From assembly GCF_022682495.2 (NCBI RefSeq), contig NC_071392.1, forward strand, positions 59,483,459-59,547,458: a stretch of 64,000 bases of DNA, given 5' to 3'. Below the pieces are notes generated by a model that was given only the letters and a program-made list of their open reading frames with translations, searched no databases and was not told the origin of the DNA. Both the position numbers and the translations under genes were made by a program. The DNA comes from Desmodus rotundus. Its lineage: Eukaryota; Chordata; Mammalia; Chiroptera; Phyllostomidae. This document shows, piece after piece, positions 12,205 to 23,776 of the stretch. Every line of letters begins with the position of its first letter. Position 1 is the stretch's first letter.

Positions 12205-12465
12205 CAGGGATCAGCAAGCTTTGGCCAAACACCTGCCTTGTACAACCTGTGGGCAAGAAACATGTTTATACTTTCAAGTGCATGAAAAAAATCTACAGGG
12301 GAATGTTTTATAACTTGTAAAATTATATGATGTTTAAATTCATGTGTTCATATAGTTTTATTGGAATACAGTCATTTATAGCAGAATTGAGTAGCTTCAA
12401 CAGAGACTATGTGGCATGCAAGACATAATATTTATTGTCTGGCACTTAAAAATTTGCTGAACCTG
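12205..12465. mobile_element. Short hAT-like DNA transposon remnant
   Basis: The left end CAGGGATCAGCAAGCTTTG and the inverted right end CAGGTTCAGCAAATTTTTA form an imperfect terminal inverted repeat of about 16-19 bp. The CAG-start ends and 260-bp size suit a non-autonomous hAT (MER-type) element. The 8-bp flanks do not match clearly, so the exact ends are uncertain. No coding capacity. Confidence 0.5.
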
Positions 12466-12574
12466 CAGGATGCAATTAATATTTCTTTAATAATTTAAAA
12501 AATATTTTGGAGTGGGACTTTCTTGCAAATGGCTAATCTCATTTAGATATTGCTTCATAATTATTAACTTTTAT

Positions 12575-14483
12575 GTTTTTTAATTCTTCTTCAAATACAG
12601 TTGTCTCCATTTTCACCCCAACACCAACCCCTGCCACACCTATCCCCATCTCCCACCCTTGAACCTACCCCCTTTGGCTTTATCAATGTATCCTCTATAC
12701 ATGTTCCTTGATAGCCCTTCTCCTATTATCCTCTATTATCCTTCTCACCCTCCTCTCTGGTTACTCTCAGATTGTTCTTTATTTCAGTGTCTCTGATTAT
12801 GTTTTGTGTGCTTGTTTGTTTTGTTGATTAGGTTCCACTTATAGTGAGATCATATGGTATTTGTCTTTCACTACCTGGCTTATTTCACTTAGCATAATTA
12901 TTTCCAGTACCATCCATGCTGTCATGAAGGGTAGAAGCTCCTTCTTTCTGCTGCATAGAATTACAATGTGTAAATGTACCACAGTTGTTTTATCCACTCA
13001 TTTACTGATGGGCACCTAGGCAGCTTCCAGCACTGGACTATTGTAAATTGTGCTGCTATGATCATCGGGGTGCATAGGTTCTTTTGAATTAGCGTTTCAG
13101 GATTCTTAGGGTATAACCTCAGCAGTGGAATTGCTGGGTCAAAAGGCAATTCAATTTTTAGTTTTTTGAGGAAATTCCATACTGTTTTCCACAGTGGCTG
13201 CACCAGTCTGCATTTCCACCAACAGTCTACTAGTGTTCCCTTTTCTACAGAACTTGGCCAGCACTTCTTTTTTGTTGATGTGTTTATGATGGCCAATGTG
13301 AAGTGGTATCTCATGTGGTTTTAATTTGCATCACTCTGATGGCTAGTGATGCTGAGCATTCTTTCATATGTCTCTTGGCCCTGTGTTTGTCCTCCCTGGA
13401 GAATTGTTTGCTCAGATCCTTTGCCCAATTTTTAATTGAATTGTTTCTCTTCCTTGTGTGGAGTCATGTGAGTTCTTTATATATTTTGGAGATCAAACCC
13501 TTGTCCAAGATATCATTGGCAAATATATTTTCCCATACACTTGGATCCCTTTTAATTTTGCTTATGTCGTCTTTAGCCATACAGAAACATTTTGTTTTGA
13601 TGAAGTCCCATTTATTTATTCATTCCTTTATGTCCTTTGCTCTAGGGGACATATCAGTGAAAATATTGCTGCATGGAATATCTGAGATTTCCCTCCCTAT
13701 GTTCTCCTCTAGGATTTTTATGGTGTCACAACTTATATTTAAGTCTTTTATCCACCTTGAGTTTAGTTTTGTATATGGTGTAAATTGGTGGTCGAGCTTC
13801 TTCTTCTTCTTCTTTTTTTTTTTTTTTGCATGTAGCTGTCTGGATGTCCCAACACCACTCCCTGACTATGGTCAAAATATCTATAGGTCAAATATCTATT
13901 GACCATAAAGACATGGTTTTATTTTTGTGCTCTCTCTATTCTGTTCCATTGATCTATGTGTCTGTTCTCATGCCAGTACAAGATTGTTTTTGTTACCAGT
14001 GCCTTGTAATATAGTTTGATGTCAGGTATGGTGATCCCTACTACTTTGTTCTTCTTTTTCAAAATTGATGCAGCTGCTCAGGGTAGTTTGTGGTTCCATA
14101 TACATTTTTTGAAATGTTTGTTCTATATCTGTGATATATGTCACTGGTATTTTAATAGGGATTGCATTAAATCTATAAATTTCTTTGTGTAGTATGGACA
14201 TCTTGATGTTGTTAATTCTTCCATTCCATGAACATGGTGTATCCTTCCATTTGTTTGTGGCTTCCTTAATTTTTTCTTCAGTGTTGTCTAGTTTTCTGAG
14301 TACAGGTCTTTTACCTCCTTGGTTTGGTTTATTCCTAGGTACTTTATTTTTCTTGTTGCTATAGCAACTGGGATTTTTTTCATGATTTCTGTTTCTGATA
14401 TTTCATTGTTGGCATATAAAAATGCCTTGAATTTCTGAATATAGACTTTGTATCCTACTATTCTGCCAAATTCACTTATTACA
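12575..14483 (-). mobile_element. L1-C: 3' UTR and C-terminal ORF2 part of an older L1
   Basis: It begins with the L1 3' UTR read backwards (ACAGTTGTCTCCATTTTCACC), then runs through the ORF2 C-terminal domain (stops and frameshifts; conserved blocks at 12961-13314 on the minus strand) up to a point equivalent to about 57600 in L1-K. There it is joined abruptly to the 3' UTR of L1-D. A pyrimidine-rich run with TTC repeats lies at 13799-13828. It is plausibly the 3' half of L1-E (see findings). Confidence 0.88.
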
Positions 14484-14509
14484 CTTTGCTTGCTTGTTCA
14501 TTTTGTTTA

Positions 14510-17352
14510 TTAAGTTCCTGTGAGATCCCATGGTATTTGTGTCTCACTGCATGGCTTATTTCACTTAGCATAATGCTGTCCAGTTCCAACCATGCCATTG
14601 CAAAGAGTATAAGCTCCTTCTTTCTCTCTGTTGCGTAGAATTCCATTGTGTAAATTTACATTAATTTTTGGATCCACTCATTTGCTGATGGGCACTTAGG
14701 TTGCTTCCAGTACTTGGCTATTGTAAATTGTGCTGCTATGAACATTGGGGTGCATATCTTCTTTTGGACTGGTGTTTCAGGGGTCTTAGGATATAATCCT
14801 AGCAGTGGGATTGCTGGGTCAAAAGGCAGTTCCATTTCTAGTTTGTCTGAGGAAATTCCATACTGTTTTCCATTCTGGCTGCACCAGTCTGCAATTCCCC
14901 CAACAGTGCATTAGGGTTCCCTTTTCTCCACACCCTCTCCAACATTTACTGTTTTTTGCTTTGTGTATGATGGCCATCCAGACTGGTGTGAGGTGGTATC
15001 TCATTGTGATTTTAATTTGCATCTCTCTGATGGCTAGTGATACTGAGCATCCTTTCATATGTCTCTGGACCCTCTGTATGTCCTCTATGGAGAAGCGTCT
15101 ATTCAAGTCCTTTGCCCATTTTTTAACTGGGTTGCTTGTCTTCTTAGAGTGGGGTAGTGTGAATTCTTTATATATTTTGGAGATCAATCCCTTGTCTGAG
15201 GTATCATTGGCAAACATGTTTTCCTATATGGTTGGCTCTCTTCTCATTTTAATGCTGTTTTCTTTAGCTGTACCAAAAACTTTTTATTTTGATGAGATCC
15301 CAATTCTTTATTCTTTCCTTTATGTCCCTTGCTCTAGGGGACTTATTGTTGAAAATACTGTTGCATTGAATATGTGAGATTTTCCTGCCTATGTTCTCCT
15401 GTAGGACTTTAATGGTGTCATGACTTATATTTAAATCTTTTATACACCTTGAATTTATTTCTGTGTATTGTGTAAGTTGGTGGTTGAGTCTCATTTTTTT
15501 GCATGTAGCTGTCTAGCTCTCCCAACACCATTTGTTGAAGAGGCTGTCTTTGCTTCATGTTATGCTGCTGCCCCCTTTGTCAAATATTAATTGACCATAG
15601 TGACTTGGGTTTATTTCTGGGCACTCTATTCTGTGCCATTGGCCCATGTGTCTGTTCTTATGCAATACCAAGGCTGTTTTGATTACGGTGGCCTTGTAAT
15701 ACATTTTGATATTAGGTATTGTGATCCCTCCTACTTTGCTCTTCTTTGTCAAAATTGCTGCAGGTATTCGGGGTGGTTTATGGTTCTGTATCAATTTTTG
15801 AAGTATTTGTTCTATATCTGTGAAGTATGCCATTAGTACTTTAATCAGTATTGCATTGAATCTATAAATTGCTTTTGGTAGCATGGGCATTTTGATGATG
15901 TTATTTTTTCTGATCCATGAACATGGTATATGTTTCCATTTGTTTGCATCTTCCTTAATTTCATTCTTTAGTGTAGTGTAGTTTCTGAGTATAGTTTTTT
16001 TACCTCCTTGGTTCGGTTTTTTCCTAGGTATTTTATTTTACTTGTTGCTATAATAAATGGGATTTTTATCCTAGTTTCTCTTTCTGATAGTTCACTGTTA
16101 ATGTCCAAAAATGCCTTCAATTTCTGCATATTGCTTTGTGTCCCACTGTTTTTACAAATTCACTTGTTAGGTCTAGTAGTTTTTTATTGAAGCCTATAGG
16201 GTTTTCTATGTCCACTATTGTGTCATCTGGAAACAATGATAGCTTTTATCCTCTTTCCCAATTTAGATGCCTTTTATTTCTTTTTCTTGTCTGATTGCTG
16301 TGGCTAGGACTTCCAATACTATGTTGAATAGAAGTGGTGAAAGTGGACAATCTTGTCTTGTTCCTGATCTTAGGGATGAAGTTTTAAGTTTTTTCCCGTT
16401 GAGTATGATGGTGTCTGTAGGTCTCTCATATATGGCCTTTATTATGTTGAGGAATGCTCCTTCTATTCCCACTTTGCTGAGTGTTTTCAACGTAAGTTGG
16501 TGCTGTATCTTATCAAATGCTTTTTCTGCATCTATTGATACGATCATGTAATTTTTATGTTTGCTTTTGTTCCTGCGATGTATCACATTTATTGATTTGC
16601 AAATATTGTACCATCCTCGCATCCCTGAGATGAATCCCACTTCATCATGATCTTTTTAAAGTATTGCTGGGTACGGTTTGCAAATATTTTGTTGAGGATT
16701 TTATCCTCTATGTTCATCAGAGATATTACCTTGAAGTGTTCTTTCTTTGTTATGTCTTTATCTGGTTTTGGGATTAGGATGATGCTGGCTTCATTAAAAG
16801 AGTTTGGAAGTCTTCCATCTTCTTGGATTTTTTGGAATAGTCTGTGAAAGATAGGGGTTAGTTGTTCCTTAAATGCTTTGTAGAATTCTCCTGTGAAATC
16901 ATCTGGTCCAAAGCTTTTGTGTGTCAGGAGTTTTTTGGTTATTGCTTCAGTTTCATCAGCTGTTATCGGTCTGTTCCTACTTTCTGCTACTTCTTCATTC
17001 AGTTTTGGAATATTATATTTTTCTACAAATGTGTCCATTTCAACTAGGTTTTCAAATTTATTGGCATATAATTCTTCATAGTAATTTCTTACAATTCTTT
17101 GTATCTGTAGTATCAGTTATAATCTCTTTTCTTTCATTTCTGATTGTGTTTATTTTGGTCCTCTCTCTTTTTTTCTTGATGAGACTTCTTAAAGGCTTTT
17201 CGATTTTGTTTATCTTTTCAAAGAAGCAGCTCCTGGATTTATTGATCCTTAGAATCATGCTCTTATTCTCTATGTCATGGTCTAATTATCCTCTGACTTT
17301 GGTTATTTCCTTTCTTCTACTTGCTCTGAGCTATCTTTGCTGTTGTTCTTTG

Positions 17353-17414
<62 letters not shown>

Positions 17415-18624
17415 TTTCTTTCTCCTTAACTTTTATTTTGACGTTTCCAGACTTAGGGCTTAAAGAATAACACAGAATCTCTTTATTGCCTCCATCCGGG
17501 TTCCCCAAAAGTTATTACTTGCACCCATCTGTGGGTCCAGCCAGGCCTGAGGCTCCTAGCGAGGATCCACCAGCGATCTCCGCGGAGGTCGGCTGGAGGG
17601 GGGCCTTCGCTCCGAGATGCCTTCCCAAACCTGTGGCTCCCAGTCCCAGCCGCGACGAGAGACCTCGTTCTTTGAGTTCTTGTAGATGTAGGTTTAGGTT
17701 GTGCATTTGAAGTGTTTCTCTTTTTTTTTTTAGATAGGCCTGTATAGCTATGAAATTCCCGTTCAGGACTGCTGTGTCCTATAAGTTTTGGGTTGTTGTG
17801 AGTTCATTTTCATTTGTTTCCAGGAACTATTTGATATCCTCCTTGATCTCCTTCTTGACCTATTCATTGTTTAATAGCATGGTATTCAATCTCCATGAGT
17901 TTGAGTGTTTTGAGTTTTTCCCTTGAGGTTGGTTTCTAGTTTCAGGCCCTTGTGGTCAGGGATAATGCTTGTTATGATTTTAATTTTCTTGAATTTGTTG
18001 AGGCTTGGTTTGTGTCCTATCATGTGGTCTATCTTTGAAAATGTCCCATCTGCATTTGAAAAGAATGTACATTTTGCTTCTTTGGGATGAAAGGCTCTAT
18101 GTATATCAATTAAGTTCATTTGATCTAGGACATTGTTCAATGCCGCAATATCTTTGTTTATATTTTGTTTTTGGTGATCTGTCCATTTTTGACAGTGCGG
18201 TATTGAAATCCCCTAGTATAAATGTGTTGCTGTCAATATCTTTCTTGAAGTCCTCCAAGATTTTCTTTATGTATTTGTGTGCATATATATTTACAATGTT
18301 TATATTTTCTTGATGGATTCTTCCCTTGAGTATTATAAGGTGACCTTCTGGGTCTCTTTTTATGGGTCTTTTTTTGAAGTCTATTTCATCTGATATGAGT
18401 ATTGGTACCCCAGTTTTTTGTCCTGTCCATTTTCTTGGAGTATTTGTTCCTCAGCCCTTCACTTTCAATCTGTGTAGGTCTTTTGTTCTGAGGTGGGTCT
18501 CATGTAGGCAACATATGTGTGGGTCATGCTTTCTTATCCATTGGGCTACTCTATTTCTTTTGATTGGAGCATTTAATCCATTTACATTTAAGGTTATTTT
18601 TGATAGGTACTTATTCATTGCCAT
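14510..18624 (-). pseudogene. L1-D ORF2, broken
   Basis: The ATG position matches the GCCAT at 18621-18624 and the stop is at about 14510. Recognisable parts include endonuclease blocks (17886-18140: FHPKEAKCTFF and SDHKG-like), a reverse transcriptase stretch (16263-17038: [15 protein letters not shown]) and the C-terminal domain with [10 protein letters not shown] (14819-15217). There are many frameshifts and stops, plus the retrocopy insertion. Non-functional. Confidence 0.9.
17360..17666 (-). pseudogene. Small retrocopy of an unidentified poly(A) RNA, inside L1-D ORF2
   Basis: Flanked by a perfect 15-bp direct repeat GTTCTTTGAGTTCTT (17345-17359 and 17667-17681). Read on the minus strand, a GC-rich body of about 250 bp (17666-17414) ends in AATAAA at 17432-17437 and then 54 A (T on plus, 17360-17413). 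A second AATAAA lies at 17482-17487. These are the hallmarks of L1-driven retrotransposition of a cellular mRNA or a SINE. I do not recognise the source. The long pure tail and perfect repeat mean it is recent. Its 5' end may be truncated. Confidence 0.85.
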
Positions 18625-18682
18625 TTTTTCATATCTGTGTTCCTTTGTCTCTCACTGTTTTCCTTCCTATTCTTAAAGCAGT

Positions 18683-19578
18683 CTCTTTAGGATCCCTTGC
18701 AGAGTTGATTTGGTGGAGGTGTATTTTTTTAGACTTTTTTTTTTTTTTATCAGAGAAGGTACTTATGTGGCCTTCCATTTTAATTGAGAGCCTTATTGGG
18801 TAATCTTGGTTGCAGGTCTCTGGCTTTCATTACTAGGAGTATTTCTTGCCATTCTCTTGTGGCTTAGATGGTTTCCATTGAGAAGTCAGCTGCTAGCCTT
18901 ATCAGGGCTCCCTTATATGTTACTTCCTTTTTTTCCCTTGCTGCCATTAAGATTCTCTCTTTGTCTTGGAATTTTACCATTTTAATTATGATGTGTCTTG
19001 AAGTGGGCCTCTTTGGGTTCCTCTTAATTGGGACTCTTTGTGTTTCCTGGATTTGTGTGACTTTTTCTCTCATCAAATTAGGGAAGTTTTCTATCATTAC
19101 TTTTTTAAACAGGTTTTCTATCCCTTGCTCTTCTTCTTCTCCTTCTGGTATCCCTATTATATGGATATTGTTGTGTTTCATGTTGTCTTGCAGCTCCCTT
19201 ACCACCTGTTTTTTCTTTCTGAGTCTGTTTTCTTTTTCTTGCTCTATGTGGGATTTTTTTTCTACTTTGTCCTCCATCTTACTGAGTCAATTCTCTGCTT
19301 CATCCAGCCTGCTTGTAATTCCTTCTAATGTGTTTTTTATTTCTAAGATTTTATTTTTCATTTCTTCCTCATTTTTGTTTATAGATTCTATTTCCTTTTT
19401 CATGCTCATGTACTTCTTGCTCAGTTCCTTGTACGTGTGTGTGAGCTCCTTGAGCATCTTTATACCATTTATTTGAATTCTATATCTGATAGTTTGGTTA
19501 CCTCCATTTCACTTAGCTCTTTTTGTGGGGAGTCTTACATTCCTTTTGATTGCATGTTCTTTTTTTGTCTCCCTATTT
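18683..19578 (-). pseudogene. L1-D ORF1, broken
   Basis: The segment 18864-19277 is still open and shows the end of the coiled coil (MEDKVEKKSH), the RRM start (NNIHIIGIPEGEEEEQGIE) and the C-terminal domain (HIIIKMVKFQDKERIL). The N-terminal third is degraded and the expected ATG near 19578 reads ATA. Lower-identity coiled coil is normal for L1 ORF1. Confidence 0.85.
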
Positions 19579-21596
19579 TAGTTGACTCTTTTTGTTTGTT
19601 ACTGTGCTTCCTGATGTTTTGCTTTGTTAGCTGTCTTTGTAGGGTGAACTTGTATGGTAGGAATTCTATGAGGTTCAGTGGTGTGGTCTCTGATCTCCTT
19701 GACTGGTTGCTGTAGGTTTGCCCTTTCTTCTGTTTGTGTGGGCTCTCTTATTGTGCTTGGGTTTGTACCTTTTGGTTCTTCCTTCATTGGTGGTTTTTCT
19801 CCTCCAGCATATATATTGATGTTTGCAGCTCCCACATATTCTTGTATGTTATCAGTGGCAGGGGGTAGGCAAAATGGATTAAGAGAGCAGGAGAGTATTT
19901 TATGGGATTTAAAGTACCAGCAAGTAGAGATAGATAGGAGATTCTTTGGATAAGTATAGTGTCAACTGTGATATTTCACCCAATTAGCCACTTTTTATAA
20001 AAGATGAAAGAGAGATAAGAGTCTTGTTAGGGGGCAAGGATGATTATGAGCTGAATCCGGAAAACAGCGCTTGTGCAATGTTAGATGATGAGATTTAGAA
20101 ATTAAAGTATAGAAAGTAGATGTAGTGTCAGAGAGAATAGAGTTAACCACAACAATAATAATGCTCAGGATTAATGTTAAGTGGGCTAAGATCAGGAAGG
20201 GTTGCTCTGTGTAGTATGTACAATTGTATGGAACAACAGTTATTTACAATAGTACTGGAATAACAATAACAAGACAAGAAATATATGATTTGGATAACCA
20301 GAATAGAAAGTTCCCATTCAAGAGTTGTCTGTTATTGGATCACAGGTGAAGTGAAAGAAGAAAAATTAAAATACAATACAGAGAGAATAAGGAAAACCAG
20401 TCAAGCGATGCAATTAAACAGGGAAATAAAATGAGGAAAACTAAACATAAGGAAGAGAAATAAAAAAATTCTAATAAAACAAAAGTGGTAAAAAATCATT
20501 GCAAGACAATAATAATACGCATACACAATAAAATGCCAGCTCTATGGGATATCAAAGTGACATTTACCTCAGTTTCTCAATTTTGGAGGTTAGCCTTGTA
20601 CTCTCCCTTTTGATCTGTCTCTGGACCCTTTGTAATTCCTTGTCTTATTGTCTCATTTGGAATAAGAAAAAAAAGAAAAAAAGGGGTGGGGCGGGAAGAG
20701 AGAGGATCCAAATACAGAAGGAAAAAACAGATAATAATAAGCCTCCTGCTTACTTTAAACCTGTTCGGTGAGTTCTGGTGGCATTCCTACGTGCCACAGG
20801 AAGAGGGGGTTGGGCTTTACTTTTCTCCCTTCTGAGAGGATGGGGACCAGGTTAGGTCACACTACTCACAGTTTCCCAGCCTCCGACCCAGGTCTTCCAT
20901 GAACTGCCAGGCTTAAATCAGCCACTCAGCTGCTCACAGGGTGAGTCCATCTCAGGTGCGGGCCTGAGACAAGTGGTGCACACGGTTCCCCTCCACTACT
21001 GACTCGGATGCTCACAGCTGAAATCTCCCTTGGGGTGCACCAGCCACTGCTGGAGAATTCCGTACAAAGCAGCTGCCTGCTGTTCTTACCAAGCGCATGG
21101 CTTTTCACACAGCCCTACTTTTCAAACCATTCAGGAGACTATCCAAGTCAGGGTCCTACACGGCCCAACTCCTCCCTTCTCCAGGTGTTGCCTGGCATCT
21201 CAATTTCTCTGGTGCTGGCATCCATAGTCACAGCGGATATGTACCACCTGTGTGTTTCCCACTTCATCTCTACTTCCCCCAGCGACTTCCAGCCCCCAGG
21301 TCCCGCCTAGTGCCAGGCTGCCCTCCAGCTCTGCTAGGGGAGGGAGCTGGTGCTCTAACTCTCCTCCCCATATCCTACGGCATTGGTCCCTGCACAGATC
21401 CCAGGGACCTTACTGTCCCAGCACAATCTCTTCACAGGCTGTTTTTCAGTGTCTTCTGCAGTTTTTTTACCTCCAAACTTCATATAAGCTGGGATTCCAT
21501 TGGCTGTTCACTCTGTTCCTCAGAAGATCGGCTAGGTGTTCCAGCTGGGCACAAGGAGAACTAGGCTCCACTCCCACCTACCTCACCGCCATCTTC
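19579..21596 (-). promoter_or_regulatory. L1-D 5' UTR
   Basis: About 2 kb between ORF1 and the 5' end. The distal part (20750-21596) is clearly related to the L1-A and L1-K 5' UTR, with the TTTAAACC...TTCTCCCTTCTG region and the final CACCGCCATCTTC. The middle (19860-20700) is AT- and purine-rich and has no close match in the other copies. It is probably inactive as a promoter. Confidence 0.75.
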
Positions 21597-22099
21597 CTCT
21601 CCATCATTATTTTTCAAACAGGTTTCTATTCCTTGCTCCTCTCCCTCTGGTATTCCTATTATAATGATATTACTACATTTCACTGTGCCCTGTACTTCCC
21701 TTAACACCTCTTTGTTCTTTTTCAGTCTTTTTTCCTTTCCTTGCTCTTTCTGGGAGTTTTTATCTACCTTGTCCTCCACCGTGTTGATTTGATCCTCTGC
21801 TTCATCTAGCCCTTTTTGATTCCTTCTACTGTGTTTTTCAATTCAGAAATTGTATTCTTCACTTACTCTTAGCTCTTGTTGATAGTTTGTATGCACTTTT
21901 TCATGATGGTATTATTTGCAGTAAGTTCTTTGTAGCTTCCCTGTAGTTTTTGGTAATTCTCACTGAGCTCATTGAGCTTCTTTATAACCATTCTTTTGAA
22001 CTCAGTATCTGATAGTTGACTTTCCTCTATTTCATTTAGCATTCTTTCTGTGCTTTCCTCCTTTCCTTTCATTTGGGGGTTGCTTCTTTGTCTTCCCAT
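21597..22099 (-). pseudogene. L1-E ORF1, N-terminal half
   Basis: The ATG is at 22097-22099, giving MGRQRSNPQMKGKEE. An open stretch of 76 codons covers the N-terminus and early coiled coil. A second open stretch (21561-21779) shows MEDKVDKNSQKEQ and then IIGIPEGEEQGIE, after which it runs into the L1-D junction. The RRM second half and the C-terminal domain are absent. Confidence 0.85.
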
Positions 22100-23776
22100 T
22101 ATTTGTGAGACTCTTTTTGTTTCTGTCTGCTTCTTAAATTCATCTGTTTTGACTCCCTGAGTTTGTGGTGTGAATTTCTATGGTAGGAGACCTGTGAGAT
22201 TCAGTGGTGAGGACTCCTTGATCTCCTGAACATGATGCTCTTGGGATGCCCTATATGCCGTAAATGTTGGCTCTCTGGATGTAATTAGGTGTTGATTGTT
22301 GTTGGGTCATTCTTGGATAGGTCATTCCGTCCAGCTGTTTCACTGTCAGTCTGCCTACCACATACTGTATGCTGTTGTGCAGTTTCCGCCAGAACAAAAC
22401 CACAAAGCCCAGGGAGCAAACGCACATCTGCAAAAATAAGCGCCCCCGCCAACAATCCCATTATTAAGAACAAATGAACCCATATTAATAAGGGTGTGAA
22501 GAGATTAAGACTATTATAATAAAGTAGAGAAACAAGCTATAGCATAAAATCTAGTCGCTTAGTATGCACAAACTTGCTGGACAAGAAATGAATGTTAAAA
22601 ACCTATGCAGGAGAGAAAATATCACTAATCATGGTGAAGATCACAGTGGATTTCATCTCGGTAGCCTTAGTATTTACCACTGTTTTTTCTTTCTGGATCC
22701 GCCTCTGGTGATATCAGAAGTTGACTCCATCTGACCTTACACAGCCTACTCCTAGACTTCCAGGGATCTGCTGTCTGTGACTGTCTCCTTCAGTTGTTAA
22801 TCTAGTTACTCTGCACTCAGAAGTGTGGTTCATGCCCCATAGGGTGGGGCAGAATGCCTGCTGATGTTGGGACACTTATTTCCCATTATTCTGCTGATGC
22901 TTGGAGGGGAGTGGTCTGCCTGGGCAGGATGGCTGCTGCAGTATGGGTGATGACTGAGTACTGGGATCGCAGTGGCTACTTTATCCCCAAAGCCTCTGTC
23001 CCGAGTCTCTACTGAAACATCTCTAGTCCACCCTGCCAGGGACTGTCTCTTTCAGTTGTTCATCTAGTCGCTCTGCACTTAGCAGTCAGGCTTAAGTACC
23101 ACAAAGCTGGGGCGGGGTCTCTCCTAGGGTCAGGGTTGTTGTTTCCCCTCAGGCTGCTGCTGCTCCGAGTGGAGTGGTCTGCCTGAGTATGATGGCTGCT
23201 GCCCTATGGGTGATGACTCAGCACCAGGATCCCAGCATCCATTCTCTCAGCTTTCTCTCCAAAGCTTTCAACCTCTCCTCAGGCATCTCTAGCCCACTCT
23301 GCCCCCTCTTTTGTCAGAGCCCATGGTAAGTGGCTTCAAATGTAAATTTGTGTTTTGGTCCTTTAAATGGCTCGTGTGTCTCCAGCTGTCTTTCTTTTCA
23401 GCCCTGCTTCTTTTCGCTGCTGGTTGTTATCTGCGTACTTTTTGGGCTCTGGTGCACTAGGCTGGGAATCCTAGTTTAGGGTTTAGAACCCATTCTTCTC
23501 AGGTGGATCCAAATGACTTTTTAGTTATTCCTCTGGCACTGTCACCTGTGAGTGCCCCATCAGCCCTCTCAATTTTCTACCACACTCCTTATCAGACAGG
23601 TTGTGCTGAAGCTGGGTCATCAGTAGCTTCAGTGAAGTTAAGTGGCTTCTCTCTGGCTATTGCTCAGTTGTTTGTTCCAGGTGGTTTCTCCACAATTGAG
23701 TTGTAATTCCAGATTTGCGCTGGGAGGAGGTCAGTGTGACTTCCATTCACTCCTCCACTATTTTCCTTCCCTCTCA
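22100..23776 (-). promoter_or_regulatory. L1-E 5' UTR containing two tandem monomers
   Basis: The older 5' UTR type is also seen at 34606-34812 in L1-G (shared TTGTTC..GGTG.TTTCTCCACAATT... block). It contains a head-to-tail duplication of about 262 bp (22780-23041 and 23042-23303). Monomeric 5' UTRs are known promoters in mouse L1. Any activity here is long gone. Confidence 0.7.
22780..23303 (-). repeat. Two tandem ~262-bp 5' UTR monomers
   Basis: Both copies start ACTGTCTC(C/T)TTCAGTTGTT and share, in order, CTCTGCACT, GGAGTGGTCTGCCTG, ATGGCTGCTGC, TATGGGTGATGACT and CATCTCTAG, at a constant offset of 262 bp. Identity by eye is roughly 70 percent, so the duplication is old and probably predates insertion. 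Confidence 0.8.

Larger units (their letters stand above)
14484..21596 (-). mobile_element. L1-D: LINE-1 with complete 5' end, missing the last part of its 3' UTR
   Basis: Minus-strand order: 5' end at 21596 (ACCGCCATCTTC in plus), long 5' UTR (21596-19579), ORF1, ORF2, and a 3' UTR that starts mid-way at 14484, lacking about 220 bp and the tail. ORF2 is interrupted at 17360-17666 by a small retrocopy. The divergence is intermediate, with many lesions but easy alignment to L1-K. Confidence 0.9.
21597..23776 (-). mobile_element. L1-E: 5' part of an older L1 (ORF1 N-terminus plus 5' UTR)
   Basis: Directly after the L1-D 5' end the sequence enters ORF1 in mid-RRM, runs back to its ATG at 22097-22099, and continues into a 5' UTR of a different type to about 23776 (ending in the CACTCCTCCACTATTTTCC-like 5' terminus). 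No ORF2 is attached on this side; L1-C may be its other end. Confidence 0.82.

Noticed and set aside
12014..12256. An 80-codon frame with an IYIYIY repeat
   Set aside because: It is a translation of the (TA)n microsatellite.
22780..23303. A CRISPR-like array
   Set aside because: Only two long diverged units without spacers, in mammalian L1 sequence.
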